This document shows positions 47,310 through 57,898 of a stretch of 64,000 bases of DNA, one piece after another. This stretch comes from Microcoleus sp. FACHB-672. Its GTDB lineage: Bacteria > Cyanobacteriota > Cyanobacteriia > Cyanobacteriales > Oscillatoriaceae. Under the pieces are notes generated by a model, which was not told the origin of the DNA, did not search any database, and saw only the letters and a list, made by a program, of their open reading frames with translations. The translations under genes were made by a program, and so were the position numbers. Position 1 is the stretch's first letter, and each line of letters starts with the position of its first letter. The stretch is taken from positions 372,001-436,000 of the forward strand of contig NZ_JACJOU010000015.1 in the NCBI RefSeq assembly GCF_014695725.1. Direction: 5' to 3'.

Positions 47310-49067
47310 CTAAAAAGGTGAGGTCACGATGGAGAAATATAACCCATTTTCCTGCCATGTTCTGTTACTTGAATTAATATCAACTAACGGAATACCGTAG
47401 TCTATACGTGCGGTGAGGCGATTAGCAAATTGGAACCGTAAACCCAAGCCGGCAGAAACCAGCGTATTCGGATCAGGTGCCTCTCTGCCAGAGCTATTCC
47501 AAGTTGTACCAATATCAATAAATGGGGCAACTTGCAAAACTCCTTGCTGGTTCGGTAAACGATAAATGGGAATGCGAATTTCTGCGGAAGCAAAAGCGCC
47601 GTTATCGCTCAGTAACGCATCCTGTCGGTAACCGCGAACACTTTCGATACCGCCTAAGCCAAATTGTTCTAACGGTAAAAGTGCCCTAGATGCCATTTGG
47701 ACATCACCGCGCACTAACAGCAACGTATCTGGCGCGAACTGTCTCAACCACTGCGCCTGTCCTCGCCACGCAAAGAACCTGCTGTCGGGAGGTTCTTCGT
47801 TGACGGTTGCTCTCTCGCCGATTCCTAAACTAAATTGAGAACGTGCAGCGAAGACTTGCTGAGCATCCCGCTGTGTCCAGTCCTGAAAAAAGCGAATCGC
47901 ATTAATTCGGGTTTGTCCTTGCTCGTTGGCACCTGGAGAAAGCGGAAAGGGCACATTTAGCAGCGTTGTATCACTTTCTTGCCGGTTTGCGCTTAAACCC
48001 AGAGCAAATTCTCGCGTCGGAGTGAGAATTAAAGGCTGGCGCACACTAACCTCATAGTTGCGCGATCTCGCCTCGATATCGACTTGATCAAACGGAGGCT
48101 CGATAATATTGCTACTGCTTCGGCTATAGGCAAAAGTAACCGCGCCATTACGAGCATTGAAGGGTAAAGTATAGCTGCCATCAAACGCATTACTACCATC
48201 TGTATTGGTATAAGCTAAATTGAGACCATCTCCCAGCCCCAGCACATTACCTTCGTTTAAGTTTATTTGGCGTCGGAAACTTCCGACACTTGGAGTTCGG
48301 CCATTATCAAACGTAAGCTGATGACTGAAAGAATTTGCCTCCGTCACCGTTACATCTAGCAAGCTGCTACCGGCACGCGAACCGGCAGAAAGTTCGGCAG
48401 ACACCGTTGCAATCAGAGGATTGAGTTGCAACAGTTGCAGGGATTCTAGCAGTTTGTTGACATTCAGGGGCCTGCGAGTAGCAATGCCGATGCGGCTGCG
48501 AATATAATCGTCGTTCAGGCGGTTAGTGCCGGCTACATTAATATCTTCTAATTCCCCTTCAACGATTTGGATGATGACGACACCTCCATCCAAAGTTTGC
48601 GGCGGAATTAGCGCCCCAGAGGTGATAAATCCTTCGTCGGTGTAAAGTTTAGTGATAGCAGAACGTGCTTGCAGCAGTTCCGCAAAGGTGAGCGCACGTC
48701 CGGTTAATTCCAACTCATCTAGTACCTGGCGTAACCTTTCATCACTGAATGCTGTATTGCCCTCAAACTCAAAGCGTTCCACCTGAATATTTCCAGGAAC
48801 GTTATCTGGAACCAGTTGTTGGGGGGGTGCCGGCGTGGTGGGAGGCTGTAATAATTCTTCTGGGGGTGGCAGCAGTTCCGGGGTTGGTAGCGGTGTGGGT
48901 TCTTGCGGACGAGGAAGTGGCAACGGAACTTGAGGAGGATCAACCGGCTGCGCGAGTAGCTCCCCAGCAGTCAAGACAAAGTAGAAAGAAAAAGCAAAAA
49001 AGCAACAATAAAGAAGATTATACGCTTTGATTTCGCTTTTTATAGGATTGTTTTGTTTCAATGGCAT
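47310..49067 (-). CDS. TpsB/ShlB-family outer-membrane two-partner secretion transporter
   Basis: 585 residues. A signal sequence (LLYCCFFAFSFYFVLTAGELLAQ, about 18-40) is followed by a proline-rich linker, then a POTRA_2 domain (VERFEFEGNTAFSDERLRQVLDELELTGRALTFAELLQARSAITKLYTDEGFITSGALIP). The ShlB beta-barrel (NVNKLLESLQLLQLNPLI, GIESVRGYRQDALLSDNG, LGLRFQF, RIDYGIPLV) ends in Phe, as outer-membrane proteins do. The VRGYRQD motif is the conserved substrate-channel loop. It would translocate a filamentous-haemagglutinin-like TpsA, but no TpsA gene is in the window. It converges with devA. Confidence 0.93.
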   Translation of the reverse strand: MPLKQNNPIKSEIKAYNLLYCCFFAFSFYFVLTAGELLAQPVDPPQVPLPLPRPQEPTPLPTPELLPPPEELLQPPTTPAPPQQLVPDNVPGNIQVERFEFEGNTAFSDERLRQVLDELELTGRALTFAELLQARSAITKLYTDEGFITSGALIPPQTLDGGVVIIQIVEGELEDINVAGTNRLNDDYIRSRIGIATRRPLNVNKLLESLQLLQLNPLIATVSAELSAGSRAGSSLLDVTVTEANSFSHQLTFDNGRTPSVGSFRRQINLNEGNVLGLGDGLNLAYTNTDGSNAFDGSYTLPFNARNGAVTFAYSRSSSNIIEPPFDQVDIEARSRNYEVSVRQPLILTPTREFALGLSANRQESDTTLLNVPFPLSPGANEQGQTRINAIRFFQDWTQRDAQQVFAARSQFSLGIGERATVNEEPPDSRFFAWRGQAQWLRQFAPDTLLLVRGDVQMASRALLPLEQFGLGGIESVRGYRQDALLSDNGAFASAEIRIPIYRLPNQQGVLQVAPFIDIGTTWNSSGREAPDPNTLVSAGLGLRFQFANRLTARIDYGIPLVDINSSNRTWQENGLYFSIVTSPF

Positions 49068-49945
49068 TGGGTGAAACCTTTGGTCAGGAGCGTCTCAAAA
49101 ATATATTGGCCTATTGAGTCCGCTTAACGGAAATTTTCGACACAAAATGTCAGCTAATCTTTACAAAAGTGAGACGCACCCCAAGCAGCCCTGTGCTACT
49201 GGCGAATGAATAGCTATCTAGTTTAATACAAATTTAAATTCCTTTAACTTGGTGCTGCCGGCAGAAAATGCAGTTTCTTCGGGATAGCATAACAGTAAAC
49301 TCGTAAACAGCCGACAGCTTTTCCAAATATCAAAGTGCCGGTGCAGCGCTTATTAGGCGAAGGCCAGAGTCCATTAACAGATTATTATTTTGTTTAAGAA
49401 GTTTTTTTTCCTTGAGCGTTGAAGGCTCCAGAACGTCTTGGCTATGTCTAAATTTAAAAAGCTTTAGCAAAGATAAATTATTGAATCCCGGAGTTATCCC
49501 AAATTCAGTTTACCCAAACTCTTACTTGCGGACAGAGAAACTCTGTTGATGCTAGGATGAGCAGTCGCGTATCAAAACCGGCTTGACTGCGACACCGGCA
49601 TCAATGCCACCGCCAATCACAACCGACCACAATCCGCACGCAACACACCGAAAGGCCCACCGACACTCAACAGCGCCGAAGTTGGCCCAGGATTAATCTG
49701 TGCCGGTCTGTCCAGTGTCTCATCGCAACTCAAACCGGCAGTTCTTGTAACCATAAAGGCTGTCCTGACTATCTAGCCTCTCAAGATAAATGAGCCAATT
49801 TCAGCCATAGCCGACACATAGCAGCAAAACTTAACACAAACAGAACAGCGAGACTTCGCCCTTCGGTAGCCGCGCTCTGATAGACTTTAACACTTGAGTA
49901 GGCTTATGAAACGACGCAAAATCAGCAGTTGGGAGGATAGTATTC
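49068..49945. other. Long divergent intergenic region upstream of the bisphosphatase gene
   Basis: 878 bp between divergent genes with no supported open frame on either strand. Around 49560-49760 the base composition is richer in C and coding-like, but stops interrupt it. No tRNA or repeat family member is visible. Promoters for both genes are expected; the plus-strand leader could be long. Confidence 0.4.
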
Positions 49946-50983
49946 GTGGAAAATACGCTCGGTCTAGAAATTATTGAAGTTGTTGAGCAAGCTGCGATCG
50001 CATCCGCCCGGTGGATGGGGAAAGGCGAGAAAAACATCGCTGACCAAGTGGCTGTAGAAGCCATGCGGGAACGGATGAACAAAATTTATATGCGAGGCCG
50101 GATCGTGATTGGCGAAGGGGAACGCGATGAAGCCCCCATGCTCTATATCGGCGAAGAAGTCGGCATTTGTACCCGCGAGGATGCTAAAGCTTATTGCAAC
50201 CCCGATGAACTGATAGAGATCGACATCGCGGTTGACCCCTGCGAAGGTACTAACCTCGTTGCATACGGTCAAAACGGTTCAATGGCAGTGCTCGCCATTG
50301 CCGAAAAAGGTGGGCTGTTCGCCGCACCCGACTTCTATATGCGGAAGCTAGCCGCACCGGCAGCCGCTAAAGGCAAGGTCGATATTCGCAAGTCTGCAAC
50401 CGAAAACCTCAAGATTATTGCCGAGTGCTTGCAGCGCACGGTTGAAGAACTCGTGGTCGTGGTCATGGATCGTCCCCGTCATAAAGACCTGATTAAAGAA
50501 ATTCGTGACGCTGGGGCACGGGTACGCTTAATCAGCGACGGTGACGTGTCAGCGGCTCTATGCTGCGCGTTTTCTGGCACCAATATCCACGCCCTCATGG
50601 GCATCGGCGCAGCTCCTGAAGGCGTAATTTCAGCAGCAGCCATGCGCTGCTTGGGCGGGCACTTCCAAGGTCAATTGATCTACGATCCAGAAGTAGTGCA
50701 AACCGGCTTGATTGGTGAAAGCCGAGAAGGGAACCTCGCTCGCTTGAAAGAAATGGGCATTACAGACCCCGACAAGATTTATGATGCTCACGAACTCGCC
50801 TCTGGGCAAACCGTGCTGTTTGCTGCTTGCGGCATCACCCCCGGAACCCTGATGGAAGGCGTTCGCTTCTTTCACGGTGGAGCGCGGACTCAATCTCTGG
50901 TCATTTCTAGCCAATCCAAGACGGCTCGGTTTGTTGACACCATCCATATGTGGGAAGACACACAGAGGCTGCAATTGAAATAG
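49946..50983 (+). CDS. glpX: Class II fructose-1,6-bisphosphatase / sedoheptulose-1,7-bisphosphatase
   Basis: 345 residues from GTG 49946, the conserved start ([32 protein letters not shown]). This is the cyanobacterial dual FBP/SBPase (GlpX family) of the Calvin cycle. Motifs: the metal site [47 protein letters not shown], and the C-terminal [24 protein letters not shown]. Light regulation through thioredoxin is known for the family, and ftrC is elsewhere in the window. It is preceded by an unusually long non-coding region. Confidence 0.97.
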   Translation: MENTLGLEIIEVVEQAAIASARWMGKGEKNIADQVAVEAMRERMNKIYMRGRIVIGEGERDEAPMLYIGEEVGICTREDAKAYCNPDELIEIDIAVDPCEGTNLVAYGQNGSMAVLAIAEKGGLFAAPDFYMRKLAAPAAAKGKVDIRKSATENLKIIAECLQRTVEELVVVVMDRPRHKDLIKEIRDAGARVRLISDGDVSAALCCAFSGTNIHALMGIGAAPEGVISAAAMRCLGGHFQGQLIYDPEVVQTGLIGESREGNLARLKEMGITDPDKIYDAHELASGQTVLFAACGITPGTLMEGVRFFHGGARTQSLVISSQSKTARFVDTIHMWEDTQRLQLK

Positions 50984-50993
50984 TCACCTTGTA

Positions 50994-51165
50994 GGGCATG
51001 GGGGATTGGGCATAGGGCATAGGGCATGGGGGATTGGGCATAGGAATAGCTAGGTGGTGATTTAGTAGTTTCCACTGCCTCTTCCCTTATCTATCGTGAG
51101 ATATTCAGGCTCGTCCCATTCCCAATGCCCCATTCCCAATGCCCCATTCCCTAGCCCCTCTTCCC
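50994..51165. repeat. GGGCATG/GGGATTG and CCCAATGCCC repeat spacer upstream of hemA
   Basis: Units such as GGGCATGGGGGATTGGGCAT (50994-51043) are matched by complementary CCCAATGCCCCATTCCC runs (51117-51150), giving a potential long hairpin. It occupies most of the spacer between the bisphosphatase and hemA genes. Confidence 0.75.
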
Positions 51166-51166
51166 C

Positions 51167-51201
51167 ATTAGCAATTAGCCATTAGCAATTAACCATTAGC
51201 A
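51167..51201 (+). repeat. ATTAGCA heptamer array abutting the hemA start codon
   Basis: Five tandem 7-nt units (ATTAGCA, ATTAGCC, ATTAGCA, ATTAACC, ATTAGCA) end one base before the hemA ATG at 51203. The positions where a Shine-Dalgarno would lie are therefore repeat sequence. Related words are at 58601-58665. Confidence 0.85.
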
Positions 51202-51202
51202 A

Positions 51203-52501
51203 ATGAATATTGCAGTTGTAGGTCTTAGTCACAAAACAGCCTCGGTAGAAGTTCGGGAAAAACTGAGCATTCCAGAACCTCAAATTGAATCAGCCATCGC
51301 GGCTTTAAAGTCATATCCGCATATTGAAGAAATTGCCATCCTCAGCACTTGCAACCGTTTAGAAATTTATTTGGTAACAAGTGAAACTGAGCAGGGTGTG
51401 CGGGAAGTTACGCAATTTTTGTCAGAACACAGTAAGCTTCCTCTGCACCACCTACGCCAGCATTTATTCATTTTGTTGCACCAAGATTCGGTGATGCACT
51501 TGATGCGCGTAGCAGCCGGTCTTGATAGTCTGGTTTTGGGAGAAGGGCAAATTTTGGCTCAAGTCAAAAACACCCACAAACTCGGCCAGCAATACGACGG
51601 CATCGGGCGCATTCTCAACCGGCTCTTTAAGCAAGCACTCACAGCCGGCAAGCGAGTTCGCACAGAAACCAGCATCGGCACAGGTGCAGTTTCCATCAGT
51701 TCAGCGGCAGTTGAGCTAGCTCAGATGAAAGTCCAGAATTTAGCAGCTTGTCGGGTGGCGATTGTCGGTGCCGGCAAAATGTCTAAACTTTTGGTACAAC
51801 ATCTGGTATCAAAAGGAGCCGCTCAAATTTCAATTCTCAACCGTTCCTTGCGACGATCTGAAGAATTAGCCAGTCAGTTCCCAGACGCGCAAATACAGTT
51901 GCACCTGCTGTCAGAAATGATGCCGGTGATCGCCCAATCAGATATCGTTTTCACCAGCACATCCGCCACAGAACCACTGCTGGATCGTGCAAAACTAGAA
52001 GCATTCTTGGTTCCAAACCAGCCTTTAATGCTATTCGATATTTCCGTTCCTCGCAACGTCCATGTGGATGTGAACGAACTAGATCACGTTCAAGCATTTA
52101 ATGTCGATGACTTGAAAGCCGTTGTGGCTCAAAATCAAGAAAGTCGCAGAAAAATGGCGATGGAAGCGGAAGGATTACTAGAAGAAGAAGTAGAAGCCTT
52201 TGATGTTTGGTGGCGCTCACTCGAAACCGTCCCCACCATCAACAGCCTACGGGAAAAAATCGAAACCATCCGCGAACAAGAGTTAGAAAAAGCCCTCTCA
52301 CGTCTGGGTTCAGAATTTGCTGAAAGACATCAAGAAGTGATAGAAGCCATGACACGAGGCATTGTCAATAAAATTCTGCACGATCCAATGGTGCAGTTAC
52401 GCGCGCAGCAAGACATTGAGGCGAGACGGCACGCAATGGAAACCTTGCGGATGCTGTTCAACCTAGAGACAGAAAGTCGCTCAAGCGAACAATATAGCTG
52501 A
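51203..52501 (+). CDS. hemA: Glutamyl-tRNA reductase
   Basis: 432 residues. It makes glutamate-1-semialdehyde from Glu-tRNA, the first committed step to heme, chlorophyll and bilins (pcyA lies 8 kb away). The catalytic Cys50 is in [10 protein letters not shown]. The N-terminal [16 protein letters not shown], the [10 protein letters not shown] segment, the NADPH fold [17 protein letters not shown] and the C-terminal dimerisation helix are all present. The start is defined by the conserved [13 protein letters not shown], even though a heptamer array occupies the usual ribosome-binding position. Confidence 0.97.
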   Translation: MNIAVVGLSHKTASVEVREKLSIPEPQIESAIAALKSYPHIEEIAILSTCNRLEIYLVTSETEQGVREVTQFLSEHSKLPLHHLRQHLFILLHQDSVMHLMRVAAGLDSLVLGEGQILAQVKNTHKLGQQYDGIGRILNRLFKQALTAGKRVRTETSIGTGAVSISSAAVELAQMKVQNLAACRVAIVGAGKMSKLLVQHLVSKGAAQISILNRSLRRSEELASQFPDAQIQLHLLSEMMPVIAQSDIVFTSTSATEPLLDRAKLEAFLVPNQPLMLFDISVPRNVHVDVNELDHVQAFNVDDLKAVVAQNQESRRKMAMEAEGLLEEEVEAFDVWWRSLETVPTINSLREKIETIREQELEKALSRLGSEFAERHQEVIEAMTRGIVNKILHDPMVQLRAQQDIEARRHAMETLRMLFNLETESRSSEQYS

Positions 52502-52503
52502 TC

Positions 52504-52531
52504 CGATTTTAGATTTTGGATTTTGGATTTT
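52504..52531 (+). repeat. GATTTTG heptamer array
   Basis: GATTTTAGATTTTGGATTTT runs on with 7-nt period (four units) just after the hemA stop. The complementary array is at 52683-52708, so the pair brackets the spacer as an inverted repeat. Confidence 0.8.
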
Positions 52532-52682
52532 AGGTCGCGATCAGTTAGTGATTATTGGTAAGCACTCAAACGTCAAAGATAACTGACAACGCAACAGGCG
52601 AGCGCAAGCCGGTAAAAAAAAGTGGAAATCGATACGGATCAACTCGCATCATTCCGCCACATGGCTGACAAATCACGGCCTA

Positions 52683-52708
52683 CAATTTAAAATCTAAAAT
52701 CTAAAATT
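52683..52708 (+). repeat. AAAATCT heptamer array before the UPF0182 gene
   Basis: AATTTAAAATCTAAAATCTA and following bases (7-nt period) end three bases before the ATG at 52712. It is complementary to the array after hemA, and it replaces any recognisable ribosome-binding site. Confidence 0.8.
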
Positions 52709-52711
52709 GTT

Positions 52712-55700
52712 ATGTTAGTTTGGTTGAGAAAACGGCGTTTTCAATTAATTAGCTTGGTGATAGGACTATGGCTAACTGTGGAGTTTGCCACCTACATTAC
52801 AGCAGAAAGTTTTTGGTTTCAAGAAACTGGGTATTTAGAAGAGTTTTGGTTGCGGCAGCTAACCCGTGCAGGACTATGGTTAGTGGCGCTGTTCATCACA
52901 ACCGGCTTTCTGATCGGAAATTTGGTACTCACCAGCCGGTTCAAACATCCCCAAAAAACAGAAGTTCAGAGGAGTCGAGAAGCAAATGCTCCCCTCTTCT
53001 TCTCATCCCCCCCGCTTCCCCTTTCTCCCTCACGGCTCACCTTGCCTTGGCTGCTGCCGATAGTCTTTGCCTTGGGATTGTTAATCGGGGCGCTCCTGCT
53101 TCAGTATGGCTTAGTAGCAGCTAGTTACTGGAATTGGAGCGCCGGCTTGCTTGGGGTGTCTCGCGCTCAATACTCTCAGTTGCAGCCAGAGGCGCTTTCC
53201 CAGGTGTTGCGACAACTCCCCTACCAACCCTGGCAACTACTCGGTGTTGCCGGCGTAGCGCTTGCCGTGGTACTCGTCCCTCAGTTGCTGTGGGCGAGCG
53301 CACTTCTGATGAGTTTAGGCTTTGGTTGGATACTCTCTAACAACTGGGCCAAATTTTTGCAGTTTATCTACGCCACCCCTTTTAACAATAGCGATCCCCT
53401 ATTCGGTCACAATATCAGTTTCTATGTGTTTAGGCTGCCGGTGTGGGAACTGCTAGAATTTTGGCTTTTTGGGCTATTTTTTTACGCCTTACTGTCAGTT
53501 TCCCTGGTTTATTTACTTTCAGGTAACAGTCTTTCGGAAGGGCGGTTTCTAGGCTTTTCGCAACAGCAGCAGCGTCACCTGCACGGGTTAGGGGGATGCT
53601 TAATATTGCTTGTTGCTCTCAGCTATTGGCTGTCGCGCTATCGTTTGCTCTATTCAACCAGTGGCGTTACTTATGGAGCCGGTTATACCGATGTGAAGGT
53701 ACTGCTGCCGGCTTATGGATTGCTGAGCTTCCTTGCTTTGCTACTCTCTATTTATCTGCTGGCGCGGACAATTTTTTGGCCTAGCGTGGCTAAGAAAAAG
53801 ACAGAAACGAGAAAGCAAATACCAAGATTACCTAATTCTCAATTCTTACCTCGCACTTCCCGCTCTCCCTCACTCAATCAATACAGCCGCATACCCTATC
53901 CTCGCCCATTTCTGTTTGCCTTGGGACTTTATCTGATATTGGTCGTAGTAACCAATATTGCTCTCCCCCCAGCAGTTCAGCGCGTGCTCGTTCAACCCAA
54001 CGAACTGGGACGGGAGCGTCCCTATATCCAGCACAGCATTAACTTTACTCGCCGAGCGTTCGATCTGACGAATATCGAAGTTATAACCTTCGATCCAGAA
54101 GGGAAGCTCACTTACGCAGACATTCAAGCAAACGATCTAACTATTCGTAATATCCGCGTTTGGGATCAGCGTCCGTTGTTGCAAACCAATCGGCAATTAC
54201 AGCAAATCCGACTGTACTATAAGTTTCCAGATGCCGATATTGACCGCTATACGCTGAAAGCAGATCCCAACCGTAGCAAAGGCATCCCGCCGGCAGAATC
54301 GCAGAAGCGGGCGGACACAGGACAAGACAACCAAAGAGCTCAAGAAACACAGAGACAACCCATCGCCGATAGCGAAGAAACAGAAAAACGACAGGTGCTA
54401 TTGGCAGCGCGGGAGTTAGACTACACAGCCGTTCCCCAGCAGGCTCAGACTTGGCTGAATAAACATCTGATTTACACGCACGGTTACGGCTTTACCCTGT
54501 CGCCGGTGAATACTGTTGGCCCTGGTGGGTTGCCAGACTACTTCGTTAAAGATATCGGAGTCGGAGAAACCACGCTACGCACCTCTAGCGAAAGAATTCG
54601 CGCCAGTATCCCCATCGCCAAACCCCGCATCTACTACGGCGAAATCACCGATACTTACGTGATGGCACCCACCAAAGTTAAGGAACTCGATTATCCGAGC
54701 GGGGATGATAATGTTTACAACACTTATGATGGTGCCGGTGGAGTGCCAATTGGTTCTTGGTGGCGTCGATTGTTGTTTGCCAAGTATCTCAACAACTGGC
54801 AGATGATGTTAACTCAAAACTTTACGCCCCAAACAAAGGTACTGTTTCGCCGCAATATTAATCGCAGGGTGCGGATGCTTGCGCCGTTTCTGCGCTATGA
54901 CAAAGACCCGTATCTGGTCGTCGCCAAAGGCAATCTCGACAACAATCGTGCCGGCACCTCTTCTGCTGCTACAGCAGGCACCTCCCAGGAAAACTACCTG
55001 TACTGGATTATTGATGCCTATACAACCAGTGATCGTTATCCTTATTCAGATCCGGGTCGGTATGAATTTAACTATATTCGCAACTCCGTCAAAGTAGTCA
55101 TTGATGCCTACACCGGCAGCGTCAACTTCTTCATTGCTGATCCCCAAGACCCCATTATTAAAACCTGGAATAGCATCTTTCCCAAAATGTTCAGACCGCT
55201 TAGCGAGATGCCGACTTCCCTTCGCAGTCATATCCGCTATCCCGTAGATTTTTTCGACATCCAATCTGAACAGTTGCTCAACTACCACATGACAGACTCC
55301 CAGGTGTTCTACAACCGGGAAGACCAGTGGCAAGTCCCTAATGAGATTTACGGCAACGAAACGCAGCCGGTGGAACCCTACTACCTGATTATGAAGTTGC
55401 CAACCGCCGAATTTTCAGAATTTATTCTGCTTAACCCCTTCACACCCACCAGCCGTAACAACCTCATCGCATGGCTAGCCGGTCGCTCAGACGGCCAAAA
55501 TTACGGCAAACTGTTGCTCTACCAGTTCCCAAAACAGCGACTCGTCTATGGCCCAGAGCAACTTGAAGCCCGGATTAACCAAGATCCAGCCATCTCTCAG
55601 CAAATATCGCTTTGGAACCGTCAGGGTTCACGAGCTATTCAGGGAAATCTTTTAGTAATTCCGATTGAACAATCTCTGCTCTATGTTGAACCCCTCTACC

Positions 55701-55897
55701 TTGAAGCGGAGCAAAATAGCCTGCCCACGTTAGTCCGCGTGATTGTGGCTTACGAAAATAGAATCGCAATGGCAGAAACCGTTGAGCAGGCACTGGAAGC
55801 GATTTTTAAGGGTGAAAAAGCCACAACGCCGGTTATTCTCTCCCCCGGAGACGAAGTAACCCCACAACTGGGAACGCCTCTTACACCTCAACAGTGA
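52712..55897 (+). CDS. UPF0182 family large membrane protein
   Basis: 1061 residues. About seven membrane spans occupy the first 430 residues, and a large extracytoplasmic domain follows. UPF0182 hallmarks: [27 protein letters not shown] near the start, [67 protein letters not shown], and [23 protein letters not shown]. Function is not established for the family. Three low-complexity insertions (about 76-103, 362-393 and 525-565) have Ser/Pro- or Gln/Glu/Arg-rich composition unlike the rest. Confidence 0.93.
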   Translation: MLVWLRKRRFQLISLVIGLWLTVEFATYITAESFWFQETGYLEEFWLRQLTRAGLWLVALFITTGFLIGNLVLTSRFKHPQKTEVQRSREANAPLFFSSPPLPLSPSRLTLPWLLPIVFALGLLIGALLLQYGLVAASYWNWSAGLLGVSRAQYSQLQPEALSQVLRQLPYQPWQLLGVAGVALAVVLVPQLLWASALLMSLGFGWILSNNWAKFLQFIYATPFNNSDPLFGHNISFYVFRLPVWELLEFWLFGLFFYALLSVSLVYLLSGNSLSEGRFLGFSQQQQRHLHGLGGCLILLVALSYWLSRYRLLYSTSGVTYGAGYTDVKVLLPAYGLLSFLALLLSIYLLARTIFWPSVAKKKTETRKQIPRLPNSQFLPRTSRSPSLNQYSRIPYPRPFLFALGLYLILVVVTNIALPPAVQRVLVQPNELGRERPYIQHSINFTRRAFDLTNIEVITFDPEGKLTYADIQANDLTIRNIRVWDQRPLLQTNRQLQQIRLYYKFPDADIDRYTLKADPNRSKGIPPAESQKRADTGQDNQRAQETQRQPIADSEETEKRQVLLAARELDYTAVPQQAQTWLNKHLIYTHGYGFTLSPVNTVGPGGLPDYFVKDIGVGETTLRTSSERIRASIPIAKPRIYYGEITDTYVMAPTKVKELDYPSGDDNVYNTYDGAGGVPIGSWWRRLLFAKYLNNWQMMLTQNFTPQTKVLFRRNINRRVRMLAPFLRYDKDPYLVVAKGNLDNNRAGTSSAATAGTSQENYLYWIIDAYTTSDRYPYSDPGRYEFNYIRNSVKVVIDAYTGSVNFFIADPQDPIIKTWNSIFPKMFRPLSEMPTSLRSHIRYPVDFFDIQSEQLLNYHMTDSQVFYNREDQWQVPNEIYGNETQPVEPYYLIMKLPTAEFSEFILLNPFTPTSRNNLIAWLAGRSDGQNYGKLLLYQFPKQRLVYGPEQLEARINQDPAISQQISLWNRQGSRAIQGNLLVIPIEQSLLYVEPLYLEAEQNSLPTLVRVIVAYENRIAMAETVEQALEAIFKGEKATTPVILSPGDEVTPQLGTPLTPQQ

Positions 55898-56159
55898 GGG
55901 AAGTCCTGAGTCCTGAGTGGGCATGGAAGTGAAACAGATGGGGTTCCCACCTATTTACTCCAGAACTCTTGTGAGGATGGTTTGTTCTGTTGCCTTGGCT
56001 GACATGGCATTATTTCCCTGCCTTCCGGTTATTTCTCACTATATTTAGTTTTGGCTAATTGTCCGAGTATTAGAAGCAGATGTTCGTGTTGCGTCGTTTC
56101 CTCTTGACTTGGATCGGTAAACTTGTGAGTGTTGAAAACAACATTACTTGAGATTTGTT

Positions 56160-57752
56160 ATGGATGCGAGTAAAGCACTCTGGCAACGCTATCAGCATTG
56201 GCTCTACTACCACGAAGGCTTAGAATTTTACGTTGATGTCAGTCGGATGCGATTTGATGACGCTTTTGTTGAGGCAAGACGGGCACAGTTTGAAAAGGCG
56301 TTTAAGAATATGGCGGATCTGGAAGGGGGGGCAATCGCTAACCCGGACGAAAACCGCATGGTGGGCCACTACTGGCTGCGAGATCCTGACTTAGCACCGG
56401 CACCGGAACTCAAGCAAGAAATTGTCGAAACCTTAGAGCAAATCGAAGCGTTTACTCAAAAAATCCACAGCGGCAGCATCCACCCTCCCGACGCCCCCAA
56501 GTTTACGGATGTGCTTTCAATTGGCATTGGGGGTTCTGCCCTTGGCCCGGAATTTGTGGCTGCAGCCCTGGCCCCAGATGTACCGCCAATGGCCATTCAT
56601 TTTATCGACAATACCGATCCTGCCGGCATTGACAGTTTACTCACTCAAATCCAAGACCGGCTACCCACGACTTTAGTTTTGGTGATCTCCAAATCTGGGG
56701 GAACGCCTGACACTCGCAATGGCATGATTGAGGTGCAAAAAGCCTTTGCCAACCGGCAGCTTAACTTTGCCAAACACGCCGTCGCCATCACCGGCCACGA
56801 CAGCACTTTAGACAAGTTAGCCAAGTCTGAAGGGTGGTTAACCACTTTCCCTATGCACGACTGGGTGGGAGGGCGAACCTCTGAATTGTCAGCCGTTGGG
56901 CTGCTACCAGCGGCTCTACAGGGCATTGATATCCATGCCATGCTGGCTGGGGCTAAGGAAATGGACGCTGCCACCAGAAAGCCTCAAATTAAGGGAAATC
57001 CAGCGGCTCTGTTAGCCCTATCTTGGTACTATGCCGGCAACGGAAAGGGCGAAAAAGACATGGTTGTGCTGCCCTATAAGGACAGTCTGCTCCTGTTCAG
57101 CCGGTATCTGCAACAGCTGGTTATGGAATCGCTAGGTAAAGAAAAAGACCTGGATGGTAACATTGTTCATCAAGGCATTGCAGTCTATGGCAACAAAGGC
57201 TCAACCGATCAACACGCTTATGTGCAGCAACTACGCGATGGGGTGCCAAATTTCTTCCTTACGTTTATTGAGGTCTTAGAAGACCGGCAAGGCCCATCAC
57301 CAGAAGTAGAACCGGGCATCACATCGGGAGACTATCTGTGTGGCTTCCTTTTGGGCACCCGGCAAGCGCTTTACGAAAATCAGCGTGATTCAATTACCGT
57401 GACGATTCCTCAGGTAAATCCCCGCACAGTTGGTGCCTTAATTGCCCTGTACGAACGAGCCGTGAGTTTGTATGGGTTTCTGGTGAATGTTAATGCCTAT
57501 CACCAACCGGGCGTAGAAGCCGGTAAAAAAGCCGCTGCAGTCATCCTCGATCTGCAGAAACGCGTATTACAAGTGCTGCAAACTGAAAGTCAACCCCTTT
57601 CCCTAGAAGCCATAGCCGACAAAGCCAATGCACCTGACCAGATCGAGGCGATTTACAAAATCCTACGCCATCTAGCGGCTAACGACCGGCAAGGCGTCAA
57701 ATTGCATGGCACTCTTGGCGAACCCGCTAGTTTAAAGGTAGTTGTGACTTAG
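56160..57752 (+). CDS. pgi: Glucose-6-phosphate isomerase
   Basis: 530 residues from ATG 56160, preferred to the in-frame TTG at 56148. It interconverts glucose-6-P and fructose-6-P, feeding both glycogen metabolism and the oxidative pentose phosphate cycle. Motifs: [52 protein letters not shown], the catalytic Glu in [14 protein letters not shown] and [14 protein letters not shown]. This is the shorter cyanobacterial/plant-type enzyme. Monocistronic. Confidence 0.97.
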   Translation: MDASKALWQRYQHWLYYHEGLEFYVDVSRMRFDDAFVEARRAQFEKAFKNMADLEGGAIANPDENRMVGHYWLRDPDLAPAPELKQEIVETLEQIEAFTQKIHSGSIHPPDAPKFTDVLSIGIGGSALGPEFVAAALAPDVPPMAIHFIDNTDPAGIDSLLTQIQDRLPTTLVLVISKSGGTPDTRNGMIEVQKAFANRQLNFAKHAVAITGHDSTLDKLAKSEGWLTTFPMHDWVGGRTSELSAVGLLPAALQGIDIHAMLAGAKEMDAATRKPQIKGNPAALLALSWYYAGNGKGEKDMVVLPYKDSLLLFSRYLQQLVMESLGKEKDLDGNIVHQGIAVYGNKGSTDQHAYVQQLRDGVPNFFLTFIEVLEDRQGPSPEVEPGITSGDYLCGFLLGTRQALYENQRDSITVTIPQVNPRTVGALIALYERAVSLYGFLVNVNAYHQPGVEAGKKAAAVILDLQKRVLQVLQTESQPLSLEAIADKANAPDQIEAIYKILRHLAANDRQGVKLHGTLGEPASLKVVVT

Positions 57753-57810
57753 GACAGGTGTTTATTCCGCTACAGTTGACCTAGTCTAGAAGTGGAAACT
57801 CGGCTTTTTT

Positions 57811-57876
57811 AGATTTTGGATTTTGGATTTTGGATCAACCAAAAATTCAAAATCCAAAATTTAAAATCTAAAATCC
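57811..57876 (+). repeat. Inverted pair of GATTTTG / CAAAATC heptamer arrays
   Basis: GATTTTGGATTTTGGATTTT (from 57812) and, after a short loop, CAAAATCCAAAATTTAAAAT (from 57848) are complementary with 7-nt period. They form a long AT-rich hairpin that ends about 22 bp before the response regulator start. Confidence 0.8.
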
Positions 57877-57898
57877 TTATGTTTGCTGTCTGCGCCCC

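Noticed and set aside
51167-51201. CRISPR-like tandem repeats
   Set aside because: Units are 7 nt with no spacers; the same holds for the other heptamer arrays, and no cas gene is present.
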